From: Branchiostoma belcheri
Taxonomy: Eukaryota; Chordata; Leptocardii; Amphioxiformes; Branchiostomatidae
Direction of reading: 5' to 3'
NCBI RefSeq assembly: GCF_001625305.1
Contig: NW_017803909.1
Coordinates: 8,898,346 to 8,962,345, forward strand
Length of the DNA: 64,000 nt
Position numbers and translations under genes: made by a program. Position 1 is the first letter of the stretch. Each line of letters starts with the position of its first letter. Positions 43,575-54,501 of this stretch are shown here, one piece after another. A model generated the notes under the pieces. That model had not been told where the DNA came from, searched no databases, and saw nothing but the letters and a program-made list of their open reading frames with translations.

Positions 43575-43852
43575 TTATTTGCCAAATCCTGAATGTGTAC
43601 ATAATGTATACACACTGGGTAACTGCCAGATGGCCAATTTTTAATTGCATTTTTTCTACTGTTTGTTGCACTGTTTTTTTTTACTAAGTTGTAAACTAGG
43701 ATCACAGTGGGCCAAACCAAGTAGTAATACAGTCCATATAATGATCTAAAAATAATAAAAAAACAGCTGAATCTACATTTCAGAAGATGTTATTGAAGTT
43801 TTCCTTTATTCATGGAGGAAGCTTGTCCAGAATCCTCACAGAAGGTTATGTT

Positions 43853-44237
43853 TAGTGCTGTGTACCAGTTCGCTGGACCGGTTCTGGAAAATGTTTAGGT
43901 TCAATTTAAAAAAAAAACCCTAAAAGTCAAGAACCAATTCCGGACTTATTACAAAAAAAAAAAAAAGCATGTCACATACCCCTTTTCTTTCCAAACCACC
44001 TAAAACCTTCCATAGATTGCAAAATCTATGCTGCAAAATGAAGAAAACATTGCCATTGGGCATCGTCAAGTGTCGGCCACAGTTTTGCCCATACAACATT
44101 GCAAGGTTGCAAGCAATTTTGTATATGCCATGGGTTTAGGTCCGGACTTACGAGTCTGGAACTGAACCTAAACCTCTGGACTTGAATCTGGACCTGAACC
44201 TAAATGTGGGTTTAGGTACTAAAAGTACACAGCACTA
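43853..44237. mobile_element. hAT-E MITE
   Basis: TAGTGCTGTGTACC to GTACACAGCACTA. Confidence 0.8.
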
Positions 44238-44746
44238 AACATGTTTAACATTGATTTGTATTCTGTGTAACTGACTTGACATCCATTGACCTACATCTGT
44301 ATAGCTTACATGTCTTTTGATTTTGGTAAAATCAAGGAAGTTAAAAATCTAAATTTCCTTTTTTTGGTGCATTGAAATGCTGGTTGACTGCAAGATATGG
44401 TAATGTAAGAGGGGTTGAAAAAATTGAACTGTTCATTGATATCAAATGTATACAAGAAAACGACACCCAAGACCAATTAAGCTTGACAAGCAAAGTGGTT
44501 TATTTTCAATAAATTATATATTTGTAAAACAAAAGAAACTTATATTAGACTTGCGTTATTTAAACCAACTGAATAGTTATACCTGAGGTCTCCCTCATAT
44601 TCATGTATAACAATCTTATAATCTTATATAAATAACAAAAACAACCTGCTATATAAATAATAAAAACAACTTCCTATATAAATAACAATTTCCTACTTGC
44701 AAAATATTCTAAACACAAGTTGTACTCGTACTGGCCTGTTATGTAA
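44238..44746. other. AT-rich, nothing recognised
   Basis: AT-rich sequence with a small AATAACAA(T/A)-type internal repeat near 44620-44695. No open frame of interest. Confidence 0.5.
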
Positions 44747-45045
44747 ACTTCTGGAACATTTCTACTTAAATTTCAAGAAAATTTCTACTTAAATACTGGA
44801 ACATTTCTACTTAAACGTCTAGAACATATCCTATTTAAACTTCTAGAAGATATTCTACTTAAACTTCTAGAAATTTATACTCAAATGTCTAGAACATTTC
44901 TACCTCAACTTCAAGATCATTTCTACTTGTACTTCTATGACATTCCTATTTAAACTTCTGGAAGATTTTAACTTAAACTTCTAAAACATTTCTCCTTAAA
45001 ACTTTTGGAACATTTCTACTTAAAACTTCTAGAACTTTTATACTT
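44747..45045. repeat. Minisatellite, about 13 units of 22-24 bp
   Basis: Consensus close to AACTTCTAGAACATTTCTAC plus TTA. Six units keep a TTCnnGAA palindrome (TTCTAGAA, TTCTGGAA, TTCAAGAA), the core of a heat-shock element. Confidence 0.88.
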
Positions 45046-45155
45046 TATACCCCTACTTGACTAAGTATCACTAAACGAAATGAAATTCGTGCGTTGTAGT
45101 CAGCTCCAAAAGGGAGGTTTGGACATTATGTTTGTACTAGGTTGCTGTAGGTGTA

Positions 45156-45302
45156 CCCTGGGTGCCAAACTAGTATCGGGCCGTTAGCCGTTTTCCTTCG
45201 GTAGCCAAGAGCCCTTCGCCCGCCTATCTAAATTACCGCTACGGGGAGTTGAGCCCGAGGGGAATGGCCAAATTTCCCTCTGGCTAGTTTGGCATCCAGG
45301 GT
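45156..45302. mobile_element. Small MITE with CCCTGGGTGCCAAACTAG ends
   Basis: CCCTGGGTGCCAAACTAG at left and CTAGTTTGGCATCCAGGG at right; GC-rich interior with CGCCCGCC. Relative of the hairpin at 4194. Confidence 0.75.
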
Positions 45303-45511
45303 ACTGTAGGTGATGTGCCGGTTAGCCGGTTGGTTTGATAGAAGCTGCCCTGAGCAATATTATGTTGAGGTGGCCCCATCACTTCTTCGGAAATCTGCCG
45401 CGTTAATGTTATAAAACGCCGCCGGGTTGGGGATTCCTGTGTTGCCGCCTGAACGGTAGGATCTTCCGTAGAGACAACAGAGACTGTCCCCGTGTCGACC
45501 TTCTGTTTAGC
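45284..45511 (-). CDS. Candidate last exon; stop supplied by a MITE end
   Basis: Acceptor TTCATTTATCTGCAG then 75 codons: AKQKVDTGTVSVVSTEDP.., a basic patch (PTRRRFITLTRQ), ending VPWMPN and TAG. The final codons are read from the terminal repeat of the MITE at 45156-45302. Confidence 0.45.
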   Translation of the reverse strand, partial: AKQKVDTGTVSVVSTEDPTVQAATQESPTRRRFITLTRQISEEVMGPPQHNIAQGSFYQTNRLTGTSPTVPWMPN

Positions 45512-48500
45512 CTGCAGATAAATGAACGACATGAACAACGTCAGACACTGGATCAGGCCATGTTGATTTGATTATATGGATGACATCAGCGCGCGCATGA
45601 ATTTTCAACCATACTGTAAATCGTACAAAACAGTCGCAAAATTAAGAAAATATAGACCGCCGTGAGTTAAAAAAAAGATTGGAAAACGATACCAATGTCG
45701 TAGAATGCCAAAATCAAACAAAAAAGACGAAAATATGTAAAGAAATGAATTTGAAGAGTAGATTATTCGCCATACCATACTCTGTGTCATTTGTTCAACC
45801 TTCATGTCCACGTAGATTTCATAATGAAAGCAACTTTTTTTTTTTCCAAACTTTTTTTATTCTCACGCTCGCATCAGTTTTGGGGTTCCCAGAGGATGTC
45901 ATCCATATAATCAAATCAACATGGCCTCAAGGGTAACATTCCTGCAAAAACTCCAAGTTTGGACATCGGTATTATGATGATGATTCTCAAGAGGCCGTTA
46001 CACCATGTTTGTGCGTTTTATCACCCGATGTCATTTGCATCTACGTAGGGTCTGGCTTATGAAAAGATTGCAACGAGTATAAAGATTAATAAGTCCTTCC
46101 AAAAGCCCACGAGTAAGGACAAGATAGTTTCGCTGATTCTTATCTGTATCAAACAATGAACGTTTGGGGGTTACTGAGGACAAGGTTAGACATGTTGTTG
46201 TATGAGTGTTCAGTAAAATAATCTAGTTGTAAACAAGAAATGTATGTGAAGTAGTTGTGAATATTTTGTTTTACTTGCTGTAAATGTTTGTGCTGATTTT
46301 GTGCATATGTCTGTCACTTCCGGATCCTCCCAGCACATTTTGACCTCCAATTTAACCTTCCTGTCAATCTGTGGTTACAGCATTCCCCCTCACTTCCTGT
46401 GATTCTGGTGTACTCAAGTGCGGGAATGCTACACTCCGTAGAAAAAATACAATGTTGAGAGCACATGTACAGTATTGCTTTTTATACCTTAGTGACGCTG
46501 GTGTGTTTTCTTGCCGTCCACTGCTCTCTACTGAACTGTTGGTGCTGTCAGCCTCGGATGAGACAGCTGCTGCATTGCTGTTGCTGTCCGATGAGACAGC
46601 TGCTATCCTCGGGAGGTCCTGCTCCTCCAGGCTTCTCTTGAAGATGATGAGGTCGCTGGTTTGACACTGACGGCTCCACGGAGGCCTGAAGTTTACAGAT
46701 AAAGATAGCATATGATTAAACCCCTGTCACAAATAGCCGTAAATATAAATGTGGTCTCTCGAACACTGACGAACTCCCCCAACAAAAGGCATCCAATGCG
46801 ATTTCAGGGCAGCAAAACTGGAAATATTCTGAATAAGGCAATCTTTGTGATGTTGACACATACTGCTTCACATTAGTACATTTGAATCAGTATTTCATAC
46901 TTTGGGCATTTAAAACTGCATAAACAAGTTCCAAGATGAGTCCTTTATTTTCTGTGTGGTACCCTAAAAATCAACCCAGGCAGCCCTACCTGTAACCATA
47001 CTTTCCGTCAGAATTTTAGGAATTTTTGCTCCATGTGGGTCAATATAACGTTACATTGGGATAGTGTGCAGATAAATGATCAAAATATTAAATGGTTTCG
47101 AAAAATCGGGTTTCCGAGACCTGCACTGGATGCACTCAAATTTAACTCAAATTTGATTCGATTCATATAGAAAGGTAAGATATGGTCTAAATATGGCCAG
47201 ACTGCTCCTGAACTTCAGCCAACTGCCTTAGTTGGTCGGGGGGAAGATTCTGGTGCTTTAGAAGATACAAGTTTGCCAGTACTATCAGATAGGTCTATAC
47301 TATCTAAAGGTCACACATTCTCTTCTTTATCTGCTTCTCTAGGTTTATCTCAGGCTTGTAGTACTGTACATGCTGGTGCTGCGGGAAGACATCATGTATC
47401 CGCTGTAGAATATGAGTGTCTTCTGTAAGGCTCTGTTGATTTGATTTTATGGAACACATTCGCGCGCGCATGAATTTTCGGCTGTTTCCAATCAAAAAAA
47501 TTCAACCATAATGTAAACCGTACAAGACAGTTGCAAAATGAGCAAATATATACCGTAGGTTGAAAATATTGGAAAACGATACCAATGTCGTAGAATTCCA
47601 AACTCAAACGAAAAAGACGAAAAAAATGAATTTGAAGAGTAGATTATTCGCCAAACCATACTCTGTGTCATTTGTTCAACCTTCAAAACCACGTAGATTA
47701 CATATAATGAAAGCAATGTTTTTTTAAACTTTTCTTTCATTCGCACGCTCGCATCAGTTTTGGGGTTCCCAGACGATGTCATCCATATAATCAGATCAAC
47801 ATGGCCTAAACCCTATTAAAGATTATATTTCCTGTATTGTTGCCAAATTGTTGATGACGTAATCTGGCGATGACGTAAAGGACGATGAATGACCTTTTCG
47901 CGTCCGCCATAAACTGTGTTACGTCACAGCTGTTTTATGGAAGCTGACTTTCAACATAAGGCCACACACAGCAAGTAAGGCCATGTTGATTTGATTATAT
48001 GGATGACATCCGCGCGCGCATAAATTATTAGCCGTTTCCAAAAAAAAAAGAGAAACGTTTTCAACCATAGTGTAAATCGTACAAAACAGTTGCAAAATGA
48101 GAAAATATATACCGTAAGTTGCAATAAAAATATTGGAAAACAATATTAATGTCGTATAATACCAAAATCAAATGAAAAGACGGAAATGTAAAAAAAAATC
48201 AATTTGAAGAGTAGAGAAAAGTGCCTTTCCCAAGGGCACAAGATCGGTGACCAGGTGGGGTTCGAATCCGAGACCTCTTGGTTCCGAGCCGAAGATGGCT
48301 GCTACCGCGACGCCACACGACCCCACTTTGCTTGTGCGGGGGAAGAAGTTGGAACGTGTGGTATGTGTCTTTGTTCCCTGCGGTGGCAGGTTGTTTATGA
48401 GGTGCCGACAGCGCGCACGATAAAGGCACCGTGACCTTCACCCCAGGACCCTACAGTCAGCACTTGTCAGTTAACGGTTTGTCAGCTGTACGTTACGCGG

Positions 48501-51107
48501 GGTTCTACTAAAGGTATCCAATGCAATTTCAGGGCGGCAAAACTGGAAATATTCTGAATAAGGCAATGTGTATGATATTGACACATACTGTCCCACATTA
48601 GCACATTTAAAAAAATCAATATTTCATACTTTAGGCATTTAAAACTGCAGAGGCAAGCTCAAAGATTAGTCCTTTATTTTCTGGGTGGTACCCTAAAATC
48701 AGCCCAGGGCCCTCCTAGTAACCATTTTCTGTCGGAATTTGGGAATTTTTGCTCCATGAATGTCAACATACATTGGGACAGTGTTGTTTCAACTTAGATA
48801 AGTGTAGATAAGTGACTAAAATATTGTCTTTGAAAAATCTGATTTCCATGCCCTAAAAACTGCACTGGATGCCTTTAAAGGATGGCTTTTGTGTATGGTG
48901 ACCGTTTTACATCTTGAGTCTGTACGTGGGGTACGTGTAGTACGGATGACACATGACCAGTCACCAGCCCGCACCTGGTTCTCGTCTGTCCGTCTGCGGG
49001 ACCAGCCGGAAACGGACCACATGACGTAATCTGACGCAACACCAATAAACACTAGGTTTCATTTAGGCCACAGCAAGTAATTTTTATGGATGACATTAAT
49101 TTTCGCCTGATTTTCGAAAAAAAAAAATTTGTTGCCCTCTGACAGTGGTCAACATGACGAAAATGGGCAAACATATCTGTTGCCATGCCGAAACGTGAAG
49201 AAACTATGAAGACAGGAGACAAGAAAAGACTCTGATTTAAAGTTTTGTTTCTTACTTTGATGCAGTGATATGTGATGTTGGCTGTGTATATGTGATGTTC
49301 TCACTGAATCAAAGCCATTAGTACAATTATTTTGTTAAAATTTGAGAATGTAGGAACCTTGTTTTTTCGGCCCGCCTTTTTTTCGCCCACTCGCATTAGA
49401 TTTAGAGTCTGCGGAGGATGTCATCCATAAAATTTACTTGCAGTGGCCTTAGCCTGGTGGCCGGTCTGGACCATCTTAGGCTCCCGGTACTGGGAGCGTT
49501 GCCCATCCGCCCAGGTACATTCGCACACGCCGGGGCTTTTACGGGGTAGGTTTCAGTCACATCGAAGCATACCCGCTAGTGATGACACAAAATGGCTCAT
49601 GCTCGATAAGGGTTGATGCCTTCGTGGACTGTTTTGATCTGCCTTTCTGGACTGCACAAAATTCTTCTTAGGTCAAAATTTTGGACAGCTCTTACTGACA
49701 TGCGTAGGCAAAAATAATTTGTATGTTTCGCACCCCCCCCCCCCCGGTNNNNNNNNNNNNNNNNNNNNGTTCTTTAACTTGACACCAAATTATTCTGCGT
49801 TTTTGTCGTTTTCGCTGAATTAGATGAATGTGGGTTGCTTTGCATTTGGTCATACATATTTCTAAATTCTAAGTTTCGAAGGACATCTCACAGAAAAAAA
49901 CCCCCAGCGAAATAGACGTATAAGTCTGTGCAGTAAATTTTTAAAGTATCCTCAGATTTCCACAACTTCTACTTCTCTTGTTATCAGTCTGTTTAGAACA
50001 TCGTCAGTGGATTACGGTGATTTGAGGGGTATCATGCATGGAAAAGTTTTGATGCCCTTGAATTATCACAGAAATATCCACCAACAAGGCACCTTTTCTT
50101 TCTTTCTTTTTATTCCAACATTTCATGACTACAAACAGTGACGGTACACTCAAGTTATTTCAACTTATTTTATGCCACCACCAACGCAGAGGACAGGACA
50201 ATACTCATTTTCACTTCAAGTAAAGTGCCTTTCCAAAGATCGGTAGATGTCGTGACTTGAACCCGGGACCTCTTGGTTCCGAGTCGAGCACTCTGCCGTT
50301 ACGCCACACGACCCCGTAACAAGACAGCTAAATTTTGCAGGACACATACACGACCATACCAAGAATGCCCTCAGTTTTGCAATCGCACGACCGTATCGTA
50401 CAACTGTATGTGACCTAGCCGTCCTACACACGAATGACGCAAAGTACAACCTTCGGATGCGCCGTCCTTCTACTACAACAGACACCACAACGGTATAAAG
50501 TAGAGTGGATTCATTCCTTAAGCTAACCGACATCTATTCATCCCTCAGTGAGCTAGACATCTTAAGTCGAAAGATTCCCGTCTAGAACGACTGCTGTGTG
50601 TTAGATGTCGGTCATAGCTTGAGGAATGAATCCACACTACTTTATAAAAGACGTCACATATAAGCTACAACCTCTAAACTGGGAAAAAAGTAGCCTCCTT
50701 CGCAGACATGTTGGGCGACGGCGTTATTTTTTTCGGGGAGCTACGCGAGTTATTCCGCGGAGGGACGATTTTGCCGCCGGGCGCGCGAAACCTTCTCTCC
50801 CCGGCAAAACTCCCTCGGCGGCAAAATCGTCCCTCCGCGGAATAACTCGCGTAGCTCACCGAAAAAATAACGTCAGCCCTACAAGTCAGCAAAGGAGGCT
50901 AGAAAAAAGGATCGTAAACGAGAGATACTGAGATACTCACATGCAGTTATGCCTCCGTCTGGCCGCCTGCCTTGCTGAGGTGGACGTCGGCGCGTCCTCC
51001 TCGGACCGTGTGACCCTGCCCGCCGGCGCCGCCTCCAACACCGTCCGTTCCAACACCACGAGGAGGAGAACCCACCGGCATGTCATCAGCATTTTCGTCG
51101 TCTTCAT
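45284..51107 (-). CDS. Candidate unidentified gene, possibly secreted (span of five exon-like pieces)
   Basis: Five minus-strand pieces look like exons: 51107-50941, 49030-48975, 47422-47317, 46685-46488 and 45511-45284. The first four have mutually compatible phases (0/2, 2/1, 1/2, 2/2). The junction to the last needs another exon or an alternative donor inside 46685-46488. The first piece begins with a short basic N-terminus and a hydrophobic run (CRWVLLLVVLE), then a basic stretch (AARRRHNC), as in a signal peptide plus propeptide. No family is recognised. Every piece lies in unique sequence squeezed between MITEs, so coincidence is possible. Treat as a hypothesis. Confidence 0.35.
45556..45926. 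mobile_element. Harb-B MITE
   Basis: Complete, with TCA target duplication on both sides. Confidence 0.87.
46488..46685 (-). CDS. Candidate exon, Ser-rich
   Basis: Acceptor AACTTCAG, donor AAG/GTATAA. PPWSRQCQTSDLIIFKRS.. then Ser/Ala/Asn-rich VSSDSNSNAAAVSSE. The codon-like repeat GCAGCTGTCTCATC occurs twice. Only this frame is open. Confidence 0.42.
46783..47135. mobile_element. Rep-D copy
   Basis: Inverted relative to 6175: starts AAAAGGCATCCAATGCG, ends TGCACTGGATGCA. Confidence 0.72.
47317..47422 (-). CDS. Candidate exon next to a Harb-B end
   Basis: Open frame DTHILQRIHDVFPQHQHV.. YYKPEINLEKQIKKR with coding-like composition. Its acceptor CCTTACAG overlaps the border of the MITE at 47429. 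The same frame reopens after two TAG codons (TYLIVLANLYLLKHQNLPP.. to 47217), which is odd and unexplained. Confidence 0.38.
47429..47807. mobile_element. Harb-B MITE
   Basis: Slightly diverged left end (GGCTCTGTTGATTTGATT), good right end; flanks TAA / TAA. Confidence 0.82.
47979..48212. mobile_element. Harb-B MITE, truncated
   Basis: Left two-thirds only; joins directly to the SINE at 48213. Confidence 0.8.
48213..48328 (-). mobile_element. tRNA-derived SINE inserted in Harb-B
   Basis: Minus-strand head GGGGTCGTGTGGCGTCGCGG, B box GGATTCGAACCCC, then CCTTGGGAAAGGCAC. Confidence 0.75.
48508..48878. mobile_element. Rep-D copy
   Basis: AAAGGTATCCAATGC at left, GCACTGGATGCCTTTAAA at right. 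Confidence 0.75.
48975..49030 (-). CDS. Candidate short exon
   Basis: 56 nt between CAG acceptor (TGTTGCGTCAG) and CAG/GTGCGG donor, in a unique 180-bp island between two MITEs. In the frame set by the upstream piece it reads LRHVVRFRLVPQTDRREP; a second open frame reads YVMWSVSGWSRRRTDENQ. Confidence 0.3.
49066..49448. mobile_element. Harb-C MITE
   Basis: GGCCACAGCAAGTAATTTTT with matching right end; TTA target duplication. Confidence 0.85.
49749..49768. other. Assembly gap (20 N)
   Basis: Follows a C homopolymer of at least 14 bases, a likely cause of the break. Confidence 0.95.
49769..50184. other. No gene recognised
   Basis: Mixed-composition sequence right of the gap; no open frame, repeat or splice pair that can be supported. 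Confidence 0.45.
50185..50318 (-). mobile_element. tRNA-derived SINE, short
   Basis: Minus-strand GGGGTCGTGTGGCGTAACGG and B-box-like GGGTTCAAGTC; same body as 14250. Confidence 0.78.
50494..50646. repeat. Hairpin TATAAAGTAG
   Basis: TATAAAGTAGAGTGGATTCA pairs with TGAATCCACACTACTTTATA; inner arms around GACATCTA also pair. Confidence 0.8.
50691..50901. mobile_element. hAT-F hairpin MITE
   Basis: TAGCCTCCTT.. to ..AAGGAGGCTA, arms of about 90 bp nearly perfect, with 8-bp target duplication GAAAAAAG (50683-50690, 50902-50909). GC-rich arms with AATAACTCGCGTAGCT. Confidence 0.9.
50941..51107 (-). CDS. Candidate first exon with signal-peptide-like start
   Basis: ATG at 51107-51105; 55 codons and two bases to donor AT/GTGAGT. 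N-terminal MKTTKMLMTCRWVLLLVVLE, then EAAPAG (possible cleavage region), acidic stretch, and AARRRHNC. A second frame over the same bases (DENADDMPVGSPPRG) also stays open for a while but ends in a stop before the donor. Confidence 0.4.
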
Positions 51108-51650
51108 CTTTGCTATAGCGTCCTATGATTCTTCTACTGTCACAGTCCTGTATATACGTGTATATATAGGAACACAAACTTACTCACTACTGATTTAACT
51201 AGACCTGGATGTGGTCGGGCGGCTAGAAGACTTCCGAAGGGCGGGAAAAGTAAAAGTTCAGACCCAACAAAAACGGAAGGTATAACCGCAAAAAGGTTCC
51301 GACATACAAGAGAACTGGTATATCTAAACGCTCGCAAGTCGCTAAAGCTCTCAGACTTCGGAGGCGGCCTTTTTATTTAAACAAAGAGAGATACGCAGGT
51401 GACCACGTGGGTCGGAGGAATTTGGGAAGGCCGTATATATATACAGCCTCATTCCTGCACGTACGGACGGTACGGCGTTATCACGGGCCAAAACAGATAA
51501 AATTACTATTTCACGTACCATCTCCGTTATCATTTTTCTAAATCTTTGATAGTTGTTCGGTTTATATCATCTCCCGTACAACCATTTTATACTATTCCTC
51601 AGATTTGATTTTTTTTCGTTATCTAGAGTTAGTCTAGCCTCTACCAGGCT

Positions 51651-51760
51651 TAGTGATGCGGCTAGAAAGAGTAGAAATCGGCCAAGTAGAGAGATAGCCC
51701 TTGGCCTCCCGTAGCCTGTTACAGGCTAGAGATGGTCCACATTACTGCCTGATAGCCTCG
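51651..51760. repeat. hAT-F relative, partial
   Basis: TAGCCTCTACCAGGCTTAG and AGTAGAAATCGGCCAAGTAG match the arms of 51937-52172. Confidence 0.6.
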
Positions 51761-51936
51761 TGGACATCTTTTTTTCAGAAACGGAAGAAAAGTGTCAGAA
51801 TTCGAAGCTGGCCGTGGGTTTCTGCTACTCTCCAAGCAGAGGTCTAGGCTTTACTAGGTGTTCATATCGGGATTTCTTTTAATTTCTTGTACTGGTAAAA
51901 TTTATATTATTATTTTTCTTCGGATGGCGTGTTGGA

Positions 51937-52172
51937 TAGCCTCTACCAGGCTTCGGGAGGCGTAGAGATCTGTCAAATAGAGAGATAACATGCCTAGGGA
52001 GTTGGTCCGCTAGAGAGTACATTTCGCCGCAGAGTTTGATCGTAGCGACTCCGCACAGGCTTCGGGAGCGGCAAACTGTTCTCTCCAGCAGACAAACTCC
52101 CCGGGAATACTATCTCTCTATTTGGCCGATTTCTACTCTTCCCAACCCCTTTCCGAAGCCTGGTAGAGGCTA
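51937..52172. mobile_element. hAT-F hairpin MITE
   Basis: TAGCCTCTACCAGGCTTCGG to its complement, with perfect 8-bp target duplication GTGTTGGA (51929-51936, 52173-52180). Confidence 0.92.
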
Positions 52173-52439
52173 GTGTTGGATACTACAATGTTTTGCGGCC
52201 ACCAAAATATCTGCTTGGAGAATAAGTTTGTTGAACTTTCCTGGCGGATGTCCCAATACAGTTGCCCCACTTATAAATAAGGAGGGCCGAAAGAATAGAC
52301 AACACGTAACCCGCGCACAGTACTAGTATTGTATAACGTTACCATAACGGCTTTGTGAAAACGATAATCATCATCATCTGACCGATGTTATGACTGTCAC
52401 GGTGACCTCACGTGGTAAAGAGCACAACATAAATAAGGC

Positions 52440-52935
52440 CTGATTAGGACATAGTGAGTTGTCATATTTTGTTTAGTTTGAACTCGAGAGCAAACGTAAA
52501 CTGGTCATATTTATTTTGAACTATAGGAGCTAAGGTATTGGGACGAAACGAATGTCCAGACTATGCAAAATGTACAAAATTACTAATAAACTGGTGGACG
52601 TCCCAACTGCTAATTACCTAATACCAGCCCAAAAGAGAACAAGAAATAGCCATGCCTTCAAGTACCAGAGTTATCAGCCAAGGATTGAGGTGTTCAAGAA
52701 TTCATTCTTTCCTAGAAGTATCGCAGAGTGGAACTCGCTGTCACCAAGTACAGTAGGGGCATTATCATTAGATAGCTTTAAACAATGTCTAGAGTTAGAT
52801 GTTCAAGGGTTATGTGTAACAAGTCCATCGGTGTAATGTAGCCAGCTGTCGCCGCGCCGCGTGCCTGTGAAGCTGGTGTGTTACGCCGAAGGGCGGTTAT
52901 ACCGGCTATACAGATACAGATACACAAACCAAATT
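52440..52935 (+). mobile_element. LINE 3' end with ORF2 C-terminus
   Basis: An open frame of 94 codons (52552-52836) reads a typical non-LTR retrotransposon C-terminal tail: FKNSFFPRSIAEWNSLSP.. LDSFKQCLE. After the stop comes the GC-rich 3' end and GATACA tail shared with 1-80. 5'-truncated; reverse transcriptase absent. Confidence 0.85.
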
Positions 52936-53260
52936 GATTAATTGAACCATACTGAAAACACAATCATGTGACGAATGGTCTTTAATTTTCTGTGGCAAAC
53001 TCCGATGGATGGACGGAAACTTCTGTAGCGCGGTTCCCTTGCGGGTATGCTCCCGATAATACAGACAGTTCGTTCCACTTTATGTACCTTGTCTAGACAC
53101 GCTGGGTTCCGGTGTCCGAAAGGTGGCCTCAACGGCCAGGTGGTCTTTATACAGAGGCTTGAATCTCTAGAAACCTAACACACTTACGCAAATAAATCTT
53201 TAAACCCGTGCAAATGTGCACGTAATCCTTAGAAGCCACTTCAGCTCAAGAAAATTTTTT
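52936..53260. other. No gene recognised
   Basis: Unique-looking sequence between the LINE end and Rep-N; no supported feature. Confidence 0.4.
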
Positions 53261-53455
53261 CAAATAACTTTAAAATTGTTAGCATTAGCATTTTTAAAGT
53301 CTTGGGGTGGTGGGACTACGGCGCACTGATATGTCAACTTTGTGTATTTAAATTTTATTGTATTTTGTTGTGTGGCGCTGTTAATATAAGTTATACACTT
53401 GAGTGCAGCGCCTCACTGTTATGTTTTGATGTTATGATGAATAAAAAATGTTTTA
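53261..53455. repeat. Rep-N copy 1
   Basis: TCTTGGGGTGGTGGGACTAC, TTTGTGTATTTAAA, GTGTGGCGCTGTTAATAT, ending GATGAATAAAAAATG. The second copy is at 55107-55303. The terminal AATAAA suggests a retroposed 3' end. Confidence 0.7.
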
Positions 53456-54501
53456 AAGGGCGAGGGCTCTGTATTTTACTGTATATTATATCTCTTTTAC
53501 GTAATGATAAAGCGTACTTCCGGACTGTTCAAATATAATGTAGAGCTCAGTTCTTCCAGTGGCGTAATTGAACGTTACACGTAGCCGAAGGGATGCCTGA
53601 TAGTGAAATAAAGACCTTTATTGTACATTTTTGCTCATTGCGAACTAAGTACAGGTCACGGCAAATAGCGATGGTAGACTACAATATATCTATAGTAAAA
53701 CTACATATGTACAGGTTCTGCTTCTTCTCGCTTCTTAAGACAGTTGTAAATGTAAGAACATGTGGAGCTTATAGTACGAGGATTATCGAGTTTCATGAGG
53801 AATGTGAATTTTTCTTTTCTATCTAAAAATCTAAAACTAGGGAAATAGTCTTGTATACTATTGAAGATAATCTTTCTATCATTATTATATAGAGTACAGT
53901 CCACAATAAAATGACTCTCGTGTTCAATCTCATTTAGGTTGCAGTAATGACTTTGTTGCAGAGGAATGTGGTTGTGTCTCCCCTTTTCAACAAGAAGTTT
54001 ATGTGAGCTAATACGAAGTCTTTAATACGGGGGTATATAATTTCACAGAACGTACGTAAAGAGCTGTCTACCTGTAGCTTATGTGTTAAAAAACAGATGG
54101 GATGTCTGATAATGACTGTTATGGTAAAGTTCAGATAGCTGGGGTGCAGATGTTCAATCCATTTCGGAGAAAGCCGTCAGAAGTCCCAATTTGGTGAGAC
54201 GGATATCCAGACGAGTAAAATATGGCCGGGGTGGGGCTGTGGGAAACTCATGATCAGTCTCGCCAGCCAGATGTGCCCGGGGGCGGTGTACGCACTGCTA
54301 AGGCGTGTCCGTTGCCTGGCAACAGCCTTAGCTGCGCCGCCTGGCGGTTTGCGTGTGCGGATGCAATGGTTTGCCAAGAAGCATATTGGAAGTTGTCGCG
54401 GAGAAAAAGAAATCCATATATGAAGTTTTCAGTTTTATTTGGGCGTATTTTCAACAGTAAGATGTTTGTGTAATTCGTTTATTCTAACTCGTCTTAAAGT
54501 C
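53456..54501. other. No gene recognised
   Basis: Several short open frames (53593-53826, 54177-54473), none with a domain; the stretch at 53590-54170 resembles a decayed retroelement but no motif is clear. Confidence 0.4.

Noticed and set aside
44747..45045. CRISPR array
   Set aside because: Units are contiguous and diverged with no unique spacers, and the organism is eukaryotic.
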